64,000 bases of DNA from Bradyrhizobium sp. ARR65 (GTDB taxonomy: Bacteria; Pseudomonadota; Alphaproteobacteria; Rhizobiales; Xanthobacteraceae), in the NCBI RefSeq assembly GCF_000472385.1, contig NZ_AWZU01000005.1, positions 62,252 through 126,251 on the forward strand, written 5' to 3'. A model generated the notes under the pieces. It saw only the letters and a list, made by a program, of their open reading frames with translations, was not told the DNA's origin and ran no database searches. Shown here piece after piece: positions 35,072 to 42,777 of this stretch (the stretch's first letter is position 1; every line of letters begins with the position of its first letter). Made by a program: the position numbers and the translations under genes.

Positions 35072-35185
35072 CCCCGGGCCGGCGGGCGTTTGTCCGATTT
35101 TGCTCGGAAAGTGGCGATACTGCCTCTGTGTCCGGAGAGGAGCGGCGCTTAGATCTCTCGCACCGAAGCAACGAAGAGGTCAGCC

Positions 35186-35719
35186 ATGCCGATGATCGAC
35201 GTCACCATTCCCGAAGGTGCCCTGAAGCCGGAGGCCGAGGAGCGGCTGCTCAAGGAGCTTGGCGACATCCTGATCGGCCATGAAGGGTTCAGCCCCGACA
35301 ACAAGGTGGCGCAAAGCGTCACGGTGATATTCCTGCACCGGCCGGCCGCGGTCTTCGTCGCCGGCGCGCGCTCGCCAAGCCCGCGCTATCGTATCGTTCC
35401 GACGGTGCCGGAAGGCCAGTATACCGAGGCATCGCGGGCGGCTCTGGTGAAGGACGTCACGCTAGCCGTCGTGCGGGCCGAGGGCGGCACGTACGAAGAT
35501 GTGGCGCCGCGGGTGTGGGTATTCCCGACGGAAATTCCCGACGGCGAGTGGGGCAGTCGCGGCCTCATCCGGCCGCTGCCGGATATCCAGGCCTTCATTG
35601 CCGGCGAGCACGAACGCAAGATCGGAGTCGAACGTCTCGCCAGGCGGCGGCGCGTCAAGGCGCTTCAAATGCTGGAAGGGGCGCTCGACGCCGCCCGTAA
35701 TGGCTTGGCCGCGGATTAG
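35186..35719 (+). CDS. Tautomerase-superfamily-like protein
   Basis: A 177-residue protein starting MPMIDVTIPEGAL. Removal of the initiator methionine would expose Pro1, the catalytic base of the 4-oxalocrotonate tautomerase superfamily. Its first half (residues 2-60) and second half (about 70-130, VPTVPEGQYTEASRAALVKD) look like two related beta-alpha-beta units, as in double-length members. A basic C-terminal helix follows. The assignment is moderate because key residues beyond Pro1 were not verified. Its TAG stop is also the first base triplet of the adjoining palindromic repeat. Confidence 0.65.
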   Translation: MPMIDVTIPEGALKPEAEERLLKELGDILIGHEGFSPDNKVAQSVTVIFLHRPAAVFVAGARSPSPRYRIVPTVPEGQYTEASRAALVKDVTLAVVRAEGGTYEDVAPRVWVFPTEIPDGEWGSRGLIRPLPDIQAFIAGEHERKIGVERLARRRRVKALQMLEGALDAARNGLAAD

Positions 35720-35819
35720 AGCATGATCTGGAAAAGTGTGAAGCGGTTTCCCGAAAAGATCATGCTCAAACAAGAATCTAAAGCGCGATGGCGATTCGAC
35801 CTAATCCCATCGCGCTTTA
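35717..35819. repeat. Palindromic intergenic repeat, copy 2 (TAGAGCATGAT family)
   Basis: It runs from TAGAGCATGATCTGG through AAAGTGTGAAGCGG and CCCGAAAAGATCATGCTC, then AAAGCGCGATGGCGATTCG and its inverse ATCCCATCGCGCTTTAG. Two nested hairpins are possible: GAGCATGATC with GATCATGCTC, and AAAGCGCGATGG with CCATCGCGCTTT. It begins with the stop codon of the tautomerase-like gene. Confidence 0.9.
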
Positions 35820-35998
35820 GAAACGATCCGGTGCGAGCGCAATCATGACAGACAATGATCGCTTCAGGCTCGCCGCCATCCAGGAGGCGGCCGTCCCCTT
35901 CGATCGCGAGGCATCGACCAGGAAGGCCTGTCGCCTGATTGGCGAGGCGGGGCGATGGGAGCCTCGATTGCGGCGTTCGGTGAAACGTGGCTTCCGGG

Positions 35999-36973
35999 CT
36001 ATCCCTTCTTCTGCAATGCCCCGACCATGCCCAGACGTGGTGGGCCATGGCGGAATATCTCGCCAACGCCGTTGAAGTTCCGAGCCCAACGACCGACCAA
36101 GCGCGACTTGCCCAACTTGGCGGCAATCCTGTCAGCCAAGGACGGTTCGTCGCGCACCAGGCGGAAACCGAGATTGCTCGGCGGCGTGCCGGCCGCGCAG
36201 CCGCCGGCACGGGCGTCGCGGACGAAATCGGTGACATAGGCGCGGTGCGCGCCTTCGGCGATGCGGACGCCGCAATTGGCATTTGTCTTCACCGCGTGGC
36301 CTTGCTCGTCAAGCGCGGTCCGGTCGAAGCAGGTCGTAGTCCATTCCCACACATTTCCCGCGAGATCGGAGAGCCCGTTCTCATTGACGCCGAAGGTGCC
36401 GAAGGGGCGTGTCGCGGAGTCGGCATCGCGCGCGGTCTCGCGCTCATATCTGGCGATCCAGCGCTTGGCCGGATCGTCGAGGTCGACCGGCACTCCGTCA
36501 TCGACGAATTTGCTGCCCGCCGCGAAGGCCCATTCCTCGTCCGTCGGCAACCGATAGTGTTCTCCGGTCTTGCGCGACAGCCACGCGGCATAGGCGTTGG
36601 CGTCGTGCCAGTTCACTTCGACCGCGGGACGGTCGATCGCAACGATAACGTCTCGGTCGAGCGCAGGACAGGCGCCATCGTCGACGCAAGCCTGATAGTC
36701 GGCCGAAGAGACCTGGTGCTTCATGATCGACAGCGGCTTTGGGAAATGCAGGCGCAGCAGCGGCGCTTCCGCCACTTGCCCAGAACGGGTGAAATCACCG
36801 GCCGCGCGATAGGATGTCGTGCCGGCGGCCACTTCGACCATTTCGATGACGATCGGCCGGCCGGCGGCGAGATTGTGCCTTGAGCTGTCTGATAGCAGCG
36901 GCACCATGGCGAGTGGTCCGGCGAGCCCCGCCGCGCAGGCAAGCGCCAGCTTGAGTTTGAACGCGATCAACAT
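35999..36973 (-). CDS. nirV: Formylglycine-generating-enzyme-like protein NirV
   Basis: A 324-residue exported or anchored protein (hydrophobic N-terminus, about residues 5-27) with an FGE/SUMF1-type domain. Visible blocks are PAVEVNWHDANAYAAWLSRK, RLPTDEEWAFAA, GLSDLAGNVWEWT and a C-terminal GFRLVRDE. Together with its place immediately downstream of nirK this identifies NirV, which commonly accompanies copper nitrite reductase but has no settled function. A strong terminator-like hairpin separates the two genes, so NirV may be made at a lower level or from its own promoter. Confidence 0.88.
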   Translation of the reverse strand: MLIAFKLKLALACAAGLAGPLAMVPLLSDSSRHNLAAGRPIVIEMVEVAAGTTSYRAAGDFTRSGQVAEAPLLRLHFPKPLSIMKHQVSSADYQACVDDGACPALDRDVIVAIDRPAVEVNWHDANAYAAWLSRKTGEHYRLPTDEEWAFAAGSKFVDDGVPVDLDDPAKRWIARYERETARDADSATRPFGTFGVNENGLSDLAGNVWEWTTTCFDRTALDEQGHAVKTNANCGVRIAEGAHRAYVTDFVRDARAGGCAAGTPPSNLGFRLVRDEPSLADRIAAKLGKSRLVGRWARNFNGVGEIFRHGPPRLGMVGALQKKG

Positions 36974-36982
36974 GGCTCGTCC

Positions 36983-37018
36983 CCAAAGAAAAAGGGGCCG
37001 GCTGGTGGCCGGCCCCTT
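36983..37018 (-). terminator. Terminator-like hairpin between nirK and nirV
   Basis: On the minus strand an 11-bp stem, AAGGGGCCGGC with GCCGGCCCCTT (36992-37018), is followed by TTTCTTTGGG. It begins five bases after the nirK stop and ends a few bases before nirV. Confidence 0.75.
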
Positions 37019-37022
37019 GCGA

Positions 37023-38117
37023 TCAATTCGTATCGGCGGGCGGAATTTCGGCCGGCGCCTTCACCTGGGTCATCAGATCGTCGTTCCACTTGCCTTCGAC
37101 CTTGAAGTGCGCAGTGGCGCCGAGATCGGCGGCTTCGATCAGATTATGCGTGACATAGGCGTAGATGCCGGGCTGCAGGAACTTGTACAGCGCAGCTCCC
37201 GCCGAGCCGCCGCGGATGAACCAGGTCTCAAGGCCCGTTTCCGGCGCGTTTCCGAACTTGCCGGTCTCCCAGACATAATCGCCATGGCCGCCGATCAGGT
37301 GCGGACGGCTGTCGCGATTGGCTTGCGAATGCACGATCAGCACGTTGTCGCCGACCTTGGCCGTCAGCGCGTTCTTGCCGGTCAACGCGCCGACCTTGCC
37401 GTTGAACACGACATGCGTCGGGATCAGCTTGCGCATCACCTCCTCGGTGTCGTTATAGGCTTCGCCGGGCGAGTCGTAGGACTTGAAGTTGCCCTTCTCG
37501 TCGCGCGGGATATAGAGGTCCTGCTCGCCGATATAGTAGATGCGGTCGTAGCGCAGCGGATGGCCGTGACCGTCATTCAGCCCATCGCGCGGCAGCACCA
37601 TCACTGCGCCGTTCATGCCGGACACGACATGCCAGGGCGTCATCGGACCGCCGGGGGCGCAGTGATAGACGAAGACGCCGGTCCGCGTCGCCTTCCACCG
37701 CAGCACGACCTGTTCGCCGGGATTGATCAGCGTCAGTCCGGCGCCGCCGAGCGCGCCGGTGGCGGAGTGGAAGTCGATGTCGTGCGGCATCGAGTTGCTG
37801 GCGGGGTTGACCAGCGTCACCTCGACATAGTCGCCTTCATGCACCACCATCAGCGGGCCTGGAATGGAGCCGTTGAAGGTCATCGCCTGCAAGGTGGTGC
37901 CCTTGTCGTCGATCACCATCTTCTTCTCTTCGATCACGAGCTTGAACTCCATGATCTTGGGGCCCTGCTTGGTGGCCTGTTCGTGCGGATGCACGAAGGG
38001 CGGCGCGACGAGGTCAACCTTCTGGCGCGGCAAATTCGGCTCTAAAGCGATGGCCGGCGTCGCCAGCATCAGGACTGCGGCGGCGGCGCTGAACAAAGCA
38101 GCTCTGCGGGTGAACAT
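37023..38117 (-). CDS. nirK: Copper-containing nitrite reductase (NirK)
   Basis: Periplasmic enzyme that reduces nitrite to nitric oxide, the defining step of denitrification. It has 364 residues. An RR-type signal (TRRAAL, then a hydrophobic stretch to about residue 24) suggests export, possibly by Tat. Type 1 copper ligands are H112, C153, H163 and M168. Type 2 ligands are H117, H152 and H324. The catalytic pair D115 and H273 is present. AAGGA precedes the ATG at 38117. A TTG-N8-CAA box centred about 65 bases upstream points to FNR/NnrR-type control. Confidence 0.97.
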   Translation of the reverse strand: MFTRRAALFSAAAAVLMLATPAIALEPNLPRQKVDLVAPPFVHPHEQATKQGPKIMEFKLVIEEKKMVIDDKGTTLQAMTFNGSIPGPLMVVHEGDYVEVTLVNPASNSMPHDIDFHSATGALGGAGLTLINPGEQVVLRWKATRTGVFVYHCAPGGPMTPWHVVSGMNGAVMVLPRDGLNDGHGHPLRYDRIYYIGEQDLYIPRDEKGNFKSYDSPGEAYNDTEEVMRKLIPTHVVFNGKVGALTGKNALTAKVGDNVLIVHSQANRDSRPHLIGGHGDYVWETGKFGNAPETGLETWFIRGGSAGAALYKFLQPGIYAYVTHNLIEAADLGATAHFKVEGKWNDDLMTQVKAPAEIPPADTN

Positions 38118-38175
38118 CGGAATTGTCCTTGCTTGTTCTGACCGCGAGATTCTGCGCCGATCGCCGCAAACCTGT

Positions 38176-38189
38176 TTGTGCTGCGACAA
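38176..38189 (-). promoter_or_regulatory. FNR/FixK/NnrR-type box upstream of nirK
   Basis: TTGTCGCAGCACAA on the minus strand has the TTG-N8-CAA spacing of Crp/Fnr-family sites. Its centre is about 65 bases before the nirK ATG. A class II start would leave a leader of about 24 bases. Confidence 0.7.
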
Positions 38190-38344
38190 CGTTCTGCTGC
38201 TCTGCAGCATCAGGAAAAATACGTAAGAAAAATACTTTAGGAAGGATACTTGGCGCGCCGGACGAGATGATGCTCATCATCTCGTCTGACATTGCATGAT
38301 AGTTCCGTGAAAGCGGTCAACGCAGCAGGATTGGCAAGACCACG

Positions 38345-38560
38345 TCAACCATGTCGGAGGCGGAGAGCCTGATTCCGAGTCCGAGCGAGCAGCGGCCGGC
38401 CAGCGGCGCCGACATGTTCGAAATCGAGCGTCACCGGCACCTGGCCGCCCTGCCTGAACGCCGCGCTAAGGCTCTCGAACATCAGATGTGTCCCGCCTGG
38501 CGCCAGGATCACGCTGTGGCCCAGCATGGCGAACAGCACGTCCAGAACGTAAAAAGCCAT
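38345..38560 (-). pseudogene. Fragment of a PCu(A)C copper chaperone
   Basis: The minus strand encodes LGHSVILAPGGTHLMFESL and then QVPVTLDFEH, the core of the periplasmic PCu(A)C copper chaperone with its conserved H and M ligands. The upstream signal peptide and first copper ligands are missing, and the frame after DFEH degenerates into Arg/Leu-rich sequence. A different frame just beyond resumes as VDVVLPILLR, resembling a family ending, which suggests a frameshift plus 5' loss. Its position beside the copper enzyme gene nirK fits an ancestral maturation role. Confidence 0.6.
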
Positions 38561-38620
38561 GATACCGGCTCCGGCTGATCTTTCTGTTGACTATGCCGGC
38601 CCAAAATGGGTTATGCCTGT

Positions 38621-38634
38621 TTGCGCGAACGCAA
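38621..38634 (+). promoter_or_regulatory. FixK/FNR-type box upstream of hemN
   Basis: TTGCGCGAACGCAA is symmetrical apart from the four central bases (TTGCG-CGAA-CGCAA) and has the TTG-N8-CAA spacing. It lies 174 bases upstream of the hemN ATG, as expected for an oxygen-repressed hemN. Confidence 0.75.
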
Positions 38635-38801
38635 ATTTGGGCTTGGAAAGTTTGGGTTTGGAAAGCCAACATTTTCCGGCTTGGTTCCGGAAATCTGCTC
38701 CGGCTTTGAGCGAGCGCAAGGTTACTTTCTCGTCTTGAGCTATCCGCGGTTTCAGGCAGGCTCAGGCTGCCTGCGGTTCGATTCGAAATGACGGGTTGGA
38801 A

Positions 38802-40154
38802 ATGAAGGCAGATCTTGCGGCTTGCTACGGACAGGAGCGATTGCCGAGATACACGAGCTACCCGACGGCTCCCCATTTCTCCGATACAGTCGGGCCAGAA
38901 GAGTACGCGCGCTGGCTCGCGGCCATCCCACAACACGCCACCGCCTCGCTCTATCTGCATGTGCCGTTCTGCCGCTCCATGTGCTGGTACTGCGGCTGTC
39001 ACACCACGGTCGCCCGCCGCGCGGAACCGATCGCCGTTTACGAGGCTGCGCTTCGCTGCGAAGTCGAGTTGATCGCGCGGCGGCTCGACCGCCGCATGAA
39101 GGTCAGTCACATCCATTTCGGTGGCGGCACGCCGACCATCATGGCGCCGGAATCCTTCACCGACCTGATCGGGGCCATCAGGCAGTCTTTCTTCGTGCTG
39201 TCCTCGGCCGAGATCGCCATCGAGATCGATCCGCGCACGCTCACGGGCGCCGTGATCGATGCGCTCGCGCTCGGCGGCGTCAACCGGGCGAGCCTGGGCG
39301 TTCAGAGCTTTGATCCCGTCGTGCAATACGCGATCAACCGCGTGCAGAGCTTTGACGAGACCGCCGCCGCCGCCGACAATCTGCGGCGTGCCGGCATCTC
39401 TGCTCTCAACTTCGATCTGATCTACGGCTTGCCGCACCAGACCATCGCCTCCTGCCTGGACACGGTGCGGCGCTGCCTGGAACTGCGTCCGGAGCGTTTC
39501 GCCGTGTTCGGCTATGCGCATGTGCCGACATTCAAGAAACATCAGCGCAAGATCCAGGACGACTGGTTGCCCGACAGCGTCGAGCGCTACAATCAGGCTT
39601 GCGCGATCGCCAACGCACTGAAGGAAGCGGGCTACATCCAGATCGGGCTGGATCACTTCGCGCTGCCATCCGACGATATGGCGATCGCGCTGCGCGAAGG
39701 CAGCCTGCACCGGAACTTCCAGGGATATACCACGGACGACAGCACCGTCCTGCTTGGCTTCGGCGCCAGCGCCATCGGACAATTGCCGCAAGGCTATGTG
39801 CAGAACGAGGTCCGGATCAGCGCCTATTCCGACGCGATCGCGTCGGGCAAGCTCGCCACCGCCAAGGGCTACGCCCTCACCGAGGACGACCGGCTGCGGG
39901 CCGAGATCATCGAGCGTATCATGTGCGACTTCAGCGTCGATCTCGGCGCCATCTGCGCGCGCCATGGATCAGGTGCGAACGCGATGTTGGACTCCACGCC
40001 GCGGCTGAAGGAGCTGGTTTCCGACGGCGTCGTGAAACTCGACGGCACTTCGCTGAAGGTGGCGGAGAACTCACGCTTTCTGGTGCGCAGCGTGGCCGCG
40101 GCCTTCGACGCGCATCTCGATCAGTCCAAGCGGCTGCACAGCCGCGCGGTTTAG
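38802..40154 (+). CDS. hemN: Oxygen-independent coproporphyrinogen III oxidase (HemN)
   Basis: Cytosolic radical-SAM enzyme that converts coproporphyrinogen III to protoporphyrinogen IX without oxygen, supplying haem under anoxia. It has 450 residues. The 4Fe-4S cluster motif C57-x3-C61-x2-C64 (CRSMCWYC) is intact. RYTSYPTAPHF at the N-terminus and the GFGASAIGQLPQGYVQN block are HemN-specific, distinguishing it from the shorter HemW. ATG 38802 is preferred over a TTG six bases earlier. An upstream FixK/FNR-type box links it to the denitrification genes around it. Confidence 0.96.
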   Translation: MKADLAACYGQERLPRYTSYPTAPHFSDTVGPEEYARWLAAIPQHATASLYLHVPFCRSMCWYCGCHTTVARRAEPIAVYEAALRCEVELIARRLDRRMKVSHIHFGGGTPTIMAPESFTDLIGAIRQSFFVLSSAEIAIEIDPRTLTGAVIDALALGGVNRASLGVQSFDPVVQYAINRVQSFDETAAAADNLRRAGISALNFDLIYGLPHQTIASCLDTVRRCLELRPERFAVFGYAHVPTFKKHQRKIQDDWLPDSVERYNQACAIANALKEAGYIQIGLDHFALPSDDMAIALREGSLHRNFQGYTTDDSTVLLGFGASAIGQLPQGYVQNEVRISAYSDAIASGKLATAKGYALTEDDRLRAEIIERIMCDFSVDLGAICARHGSGANAMLDSTPRLKELVSDGVVKLDGTSLKVAENSRFLVRSVAAAFDAHLDQSKRLHSRAV

Positions 40155-40268
40155 CGCCGATCAAGTCCCGGCGCCGGACGGGCGCGTCCGATCACGCTCG
40201 TCGCAATGACGCCGGAGGTTGGTCGCGCGTCGCCTTCGATTTGCTCAGCTCGGCGACTGCTCACAAGC

Positions 40269-40282
40269 TTGCGCCCGGACAA
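40269..40282 (+). promoter_or_regulatory. FNR/NnrR-type box upstream of the DUF1858 gene
   Basis: TTGCGCCCGGACAA has the TTG-N8-CAA spacing, centred about 57 bases before ATG 40333. It matches the other three boxes of the cluster in spacing and in TTGCG opening. Confidence 0.6.
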
Positions 40283-40332
40283 ACAGGCCGGAGCGCAGTG
40301 GCGGTAGCGTTCGCTTCCGAACGGAGGCGATC

Positions 40333-40533
40333 ATGGCTTTCTCGCTCTACGATCTCGTCGAGGACGTGATGCGTGCCTCGCCGCAGACGATCCGGGTGTT
40401 CCTGCAGTTCAAGATGGGCTGCGTCGGCTGCCCGATCGCGAGCTTCCACACGGTCCAAGATGCCTGCGGGGAGCACGGCGTCGACCCAGATGCCTTCCTG
40501 CGGGCGCTCTGCGGTGCCAGCGTCGCGGCTTAG
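40333..40533 (+). CDS. DUF1858 redox-disulfide domain protein
   Basis: A 66-residue protein made of a single DUF1858 domain, a family associated with hybrid-cluster proteins and ScdA-type repair proteins. The CxxC pair in FKMGCVGCPIASF (near residues 30-33) is the expected redox or metal site; a third cysteine follows in DACGEHGVDP. GGAGG stands just upstream of ATG 40333. Its FNR-type box and its place between hemN and nnrR suggest a role in nitrosative stress or iron-sulfur protection. Its TAG stop opens the adjacent palindromic repeat. Confidence 0.85.
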   Translation: MAFSLYDLVEDVMRASPQTIRVFLQFKMGCVGCPIASFHTVQDACGEHGVDPDAFLRALCGASVAA

Positions 40534-40634
40534 AGCATGATCCGGAGAAGTGTGAAGCGGTTTTTCCGAAAAGATCATGCTCAAACGAGAATCTAAAGCG
40601 CGATGGCGATTCGACCTAATCCCATCGCGCTTCA
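40531..40634. repeat. Palindromic intergenic repeat, copy 3 (TAGAGCATGAT family)
   Basis: It runs from TAGAGCATGATCCGGAGAAG to CCCATCGCGCTTCAGG and is nearly identical to copy 2. It fills the entire gap between the convergent DUF1858 gene and nnrR, and both stop codons lie inside it: TAG at 40531-40533 and, on the minus strand, TGA at 40632-40634. Confidence 0.9.
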
Positions 40635-41345
40635 GGAGCTGCCGTTGTCGCCGGCGGCCTGCTCGGCGAGCAGAAAGATCTTGTGCGGCTCGCGCAGCAC
40701 GATGCGCTGACGTCCACCCTCGACGAGCCCTGCCTGCTCCCATCCCGACAGGATGCGGCTGACCGTGTGCAGCGTGGTTCCGGTCATCTGCGCAATGTCC
40801 TGGCGGCTGATCGGAAAATCGATCTCGACGCCATGCTCGAGCTTGCGCCCGGATTGCTTGGCAAGCCGCAGCAGCGCATGCGCGATGCGTTGCTCGACCT
40901 GCTGGGTCGACATTTCAATGACGCGCGTATGCGTCTCCTGCAGCCGATTCCCGACGGTCTGCAGCGTATTGGCGGCGAGCTGCGGAAACCTCGCCACCAG
41001 CCTCGGCCAGGCCGCCGAGGGCCAGGCCAGCACGACACTGTCGTCCACGGCGGTCGCGGTCGCCGGATAGTGCTGCAGGCCGATCGCAGGCGCCACGCCA
41101 AAGATCTCGCCGGGTCCGACATAACGCACCACGATCTGCTCCCCGGTCGGCGTGGTCTTACTGGCGCGGACATGTCCGTGCAGCAGCAGGAAGAAAGAGG
41201 TCGCGTCCGCGCCCTGCTCGAACACCGCGCTGTTCTTCGGGTAGCGGGTGGAACGGGCCTCGCGCAGCACCTCCGCGAGATCCTCGCTTCCCAAGCCGGC
41301 AAACAGCGGCAAATGCGCGACCAGCGAACTGTTGACTGTGGCCAT
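40632..41345 (-). CDS. nnrR: Crp/Fnr family regulator, NnrR-type
   Basis: A 237-residue regulator with an N-terminal cyclic-nucleotide-binding-like barrel (about 15-130), a long dimer helix and a C-terminal winged helix with PISRQDIAQMTGTTLHTVSRI. The TVSR recognition helix predicts binding to TTG-N8-CAA sites. It contains no cysteine, so it is not an iron-sulfur FNR. This and its position between nirK and nnrS favour NnrR, the nitrite/NO-responsive activator of denitrification. It diverges from nnrS across a shared box. Longer upstream frames lack family resemblance. Confidence 0.88.
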   Translation of the reverse strand: MATVNSSLVAHLPLFAGLGSEDLAEVLREARSTRYPKNSAVFEQGADATSFFLLLHGHVRASKTTPTGEQIVVRYVGPGEIFGVAPAIGLQHYPATATAVDDSVVLAWPSAAWPRLVARFPQLAANTLQTVGNRLQETHTRVIEMSTQQVEQRIAHALLRLAKQSGRKLEHGVEIDFPISRQDIAQMTGTTLHTVSRILSGWEQAGLVEGGRQRIVLREPHKIFLLAEQAAGDNGSS

Positions 41346-41413
41346 GTCCTCGCTCCGCGGGGCGGTGTCGGTGGGATGTAGACCGCGTCGCCGTCCCCCG
41401 ATCAAGCAGAAGT

Positions 41414-41427
41414 TTGACCGGGCACAA
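41414..41427. promoter_or_regulatory. FNR/NnrR-type box in the nnrR-nnrS divergent promoter
   Basis: TTGACCGGGCACAA (TTG-N8-CAA) lies 75 bases from the nnrR start and 81 bases from the nnrS start. It could serve autoregulation of nnrR, activation of nnrS, or both. Confidence 0.6.
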
Positions 41428-41501
41428 CGATTGCCCCCATCTGTTCTGCATAAATTAGACCGAATGGCCCCACGAGGGGGCGCACTTTGGAGCAAGCTTA
41501 C

Positions 41502-42701
41502 ATGGCGGTTCCACGCTATCGCGATTATCGGGGCTGGCCCGTGCTGGCGGCCGGCTTTCGCCCGTTCTTCCTGCTTGGCGCGGCCCAGGCCGGCCTCGCG
41601 ATCCTGATCTGGTTGCCGGTGTTTTATGGCGAATTGCGGCTGACGAGCGCCTTTGCGCCGCGCGACTGGCATGTGCACGAAATGCTCTACGGCTATCTGC
41701 CCGCCGTGATCACCGGCTTTCTGTTCACGGCCATCCCGAACTGGACCGGGCGGCTGCCGATCCAGGGCCTGGCGCTCTTGACCCTCGTCCTGGTCTGGAT
41801 CGCCGGGCGCATCTTCGTGAGCTTCTCCGCCGGGACAAGCTGGTGGCTTGCAATGCTCGTGGATGCGGGCTTCCTGGCTCTGGTGGCTGCGGCCGCGGCG
41901 CGGGAAATCGTCGCGGGCAAGAACTGGCGCAACTTGACCGTGGTTGCGCTGGTGTCGGTGCTATTGGCCGGCAACGTCGCGTTTCATCTGGAGGCGCATT
42001 TCGCCGGCAGCGCCGATTACGCCATCCGCATCGGGATCGCGGTCGTGGTGCTGCTGATCTCGCTGATCGGCGGGCGCATCATCCCGAGCTTTACGCGCAA
42101 CTGGCTGGTGCGCGAAAATCCCGGCCGGCTGCCCGCGCCGTTTGGCCGCTTCGACAGGGTCACGCTGGCGCTGAGCGCGCTCGCGCTGCTCGCCTGGATC
42201 ATCGCTCCGGATCATCCTGTTGCAGGCGTCGTACTGGGCGTGGCCGGCGTGTTGCACTTGCTGCGGCTGGCCCGCTGGGCAGGCGGGCGTACCCTTCGCG
42301 AGCGGCTGCTGCTGATCCTCCACGTCGGCTATGCCTTCATCCCGCTCGGCTTCCTGCTCAATGCGGCGGCCGCGTTCGACATCGTTCCGATCAGTGCCGG
42401 GATCCACGCCTGGATGGCGGGCGGAGCGGGCGTGATGACGCTTGCGGTGATGACGCGCGCGAGCCTCGGCCATACGGGCCAGGAACTCACGGCCTCCCGC
42501 AGCACGCAGGCGATCTATCTCGCCATCATCATCGCGGCGCTTGCGCGCATCTGCGCGGTGCTTCACCCGGCGCAGAGCGACGTGCTGCTGCACATCGCGG
42601 GCTTTGCCTGGGCGGCGGCATTCTTCGGTTTTGCCCTTGCTTACGGGCTGCTCCTGCTCGCCAGCCGGCGCCGCGCGGCAGAGCGCAGGGCGCCGGCCTG
42701 A
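41502..42701 (+). CDS. nnrS: NnrS family membrane protein
   Basis: A 399-residue integral membrane protein with about 12 hydrophobic helices. NnrS proteins bind haem and copper and reduce nitrosative stress during denitrification. Family blocks include LAAGFRPFFLLGA near the start, WHVHEMLYGYLPAVITGFLFTAIPNWTG in two parts, RIIPSFTRNWL and MTRASLGHTG with conserved histidines. ATG 41502 is chosen, with GGAG nine bases upstream. It is divergent from nnrR. Confidence 0.95.
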   Translation: MAVPRYRDYRGWPVLAAGFRPFFLLGAAQAGLAILIWLPVFYGELRLTSAFAPRDWHVHEMLYGYLPAVITGFLFTAIPNWTGRLPIQGLALLTLVLVWIAGRIFVSFSAGTSWWLAMLVDAGFLALVAAAAAREIVAGKNWRNLTVVALVSVLLAGNVAFHLEAHFAGSADYAIRIGIAVVVLLISLIGGRIIPSFTRNWLVRENPGRLPAPFGRFDRVTLALSALALLAWIIAPDHPVAGVVLGVAGVLHLLRLARWAGGRTLRERLLLILHVGYAFIPLGFLLNAAAAFDIVPISAGIHAWMAGGAGVMTLAVMTRASLGHTGQELTASRSTQAIYLAIIIAALARICAVLHPAQSDVLLHIAGFAWAAAFFGFALAYGLLLLASRRRAAERRAPA

Positions 42702-42777
42702 GCCTCGTGCTATTGCGCATGATGGCTTTTCGGTAAAACCGGTGCGCTTTGCGCTAACGCCGGGTCGGGATCATCCG

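Noticed and set aside
38606..38791. A 61-codon frame between the nirK and hemN promoters
   Set aside because: It overlaps the FixK-type box and leader of hemN and has no ribosome site or family likeness.
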